This document shows, in pieces, positions 16,043 to 16,176 of a stretch of DNA of 16,176 nucleotides. Both the position numbers and the translations under genes were made by a program. The notes beneath the pieces are model-generated. The model had not been told where the DNA came from, made no database searches, and saw only the letters and a program-made list of their open reading frames with translations. The DNA is from JBBSHJ01 sp038253135 (GTDB taxonomy: Bacteria; Actinomycetota; Actinomycetes; Mycobacteriales; QHCD01). The stretch covers positions 1 to 16,176 of the forward strand of contig JBBSHJ010000073.1 in the NCBI GenBank assembly GCA_038253135.1, in the 5' to 3' direction. The first letter of the stretch is position 1. Each line of letters begins with the position of its first letter.

Positions 16043-16176
16043 GACTCTGCGGGCATAGCACCGATTGCTGGTGCCACTCGTCTCGGCGTACACGGATTGA
16101 CTCTGCGGGTGTCGCACCGATTGCTGGTGCCACTCGTCTCGGCGTACACGGATTGACTCTGCGGGTGTCGCACCGA
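16043..16176. repeat. 56-bp tandem repeat running off the right edge
   Basis: Copies begin at 16043, 16099 and 16155, a strict 56-bp period; the last is cut at 22 bases by the window end. Copies two and three agree over all visible bases, and copy one differs from copy two at three positions within four bases (16054-16057 region). Each full unit contains GCACC-GATTGCT-GGTGC, a 5-bp hairpin. A 56-bp period cannot keep a reading frame, so the array is non-coding. There is no repeat/spacer division, so it is not CRISPR. Confidence 0.95.

Noticed and set aside
15771..16133. 121-residue N-terminal extension of trigger factor
   Set aside because: It would run through the tRNA-Pro gene and the tandem repeat; GTG 15770 has a good ribosome site and gives the usual N terminus.
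16043..16176. CRISPR array
   Set aside because: The whole 56-bp unit is repeated with no variable spacer, and no cas gene is present.

Overview
The window is high-GC DNA with strong third-position GC bias. Many genes start with GTG, and it holds a paired clpP1-clpP2. Together with the order tRNA-Pro, tig, clpP1, clpP2, clpX and then valS on one strand, this points to an actinobacterium, possibly of the frankialean, nocardioidal or geodermatophilid kind. The genus cannot be read from the sequence.

Right part (about 11.2-16.2 kb, minus strand): a proteostasis block. From right to left it holds a 56-bp tandem repeat that runs off the window, tRNA-Pro(UGG), trigger factor, ClpP1, ClpP2 and ClpX. 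These catch nascent chains (Tig) and unfold and degrade proteins (ClpX with the ClpP1P2 barrel). Sites resembling ClgR operators lie before clpP1.

Middle and left (about 1.4-11.2 kb): an accessory segment between clpX and valS, genes often found close together in actinobacteria. It contains, from right to left, a plus-strand NAD(P)-binding oxidoreductase, the remnant of a PIN-domain (VapC-like) toxin, an ArsR-type regulator divergent from a VOC-fold protein with a palindrome between them, two half-transporter ABC exporter genes, and a tandem pair of secreted NAGPA-family (phosphodiester glycosidase-like) paralogues. A possible 37-codon ORF sits between the two ABC genes and overlaps both by four bases.

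Left end (1-1421, minus strand): the N-terminal half of a type-2 valyl-tRNA synthetase whose HIGH motif reads HIGS. A strong 14-bp hairpin and two families of short repeats lie just upstream of it.

The best candidates for something undescribed are the overlapping micro-ORF between the exporter genes, the twin secreted NAGPA proteins next to that exporter, and the repeat clusters at valS and at the right edge. No complete novel system could be proven from sequence alone.
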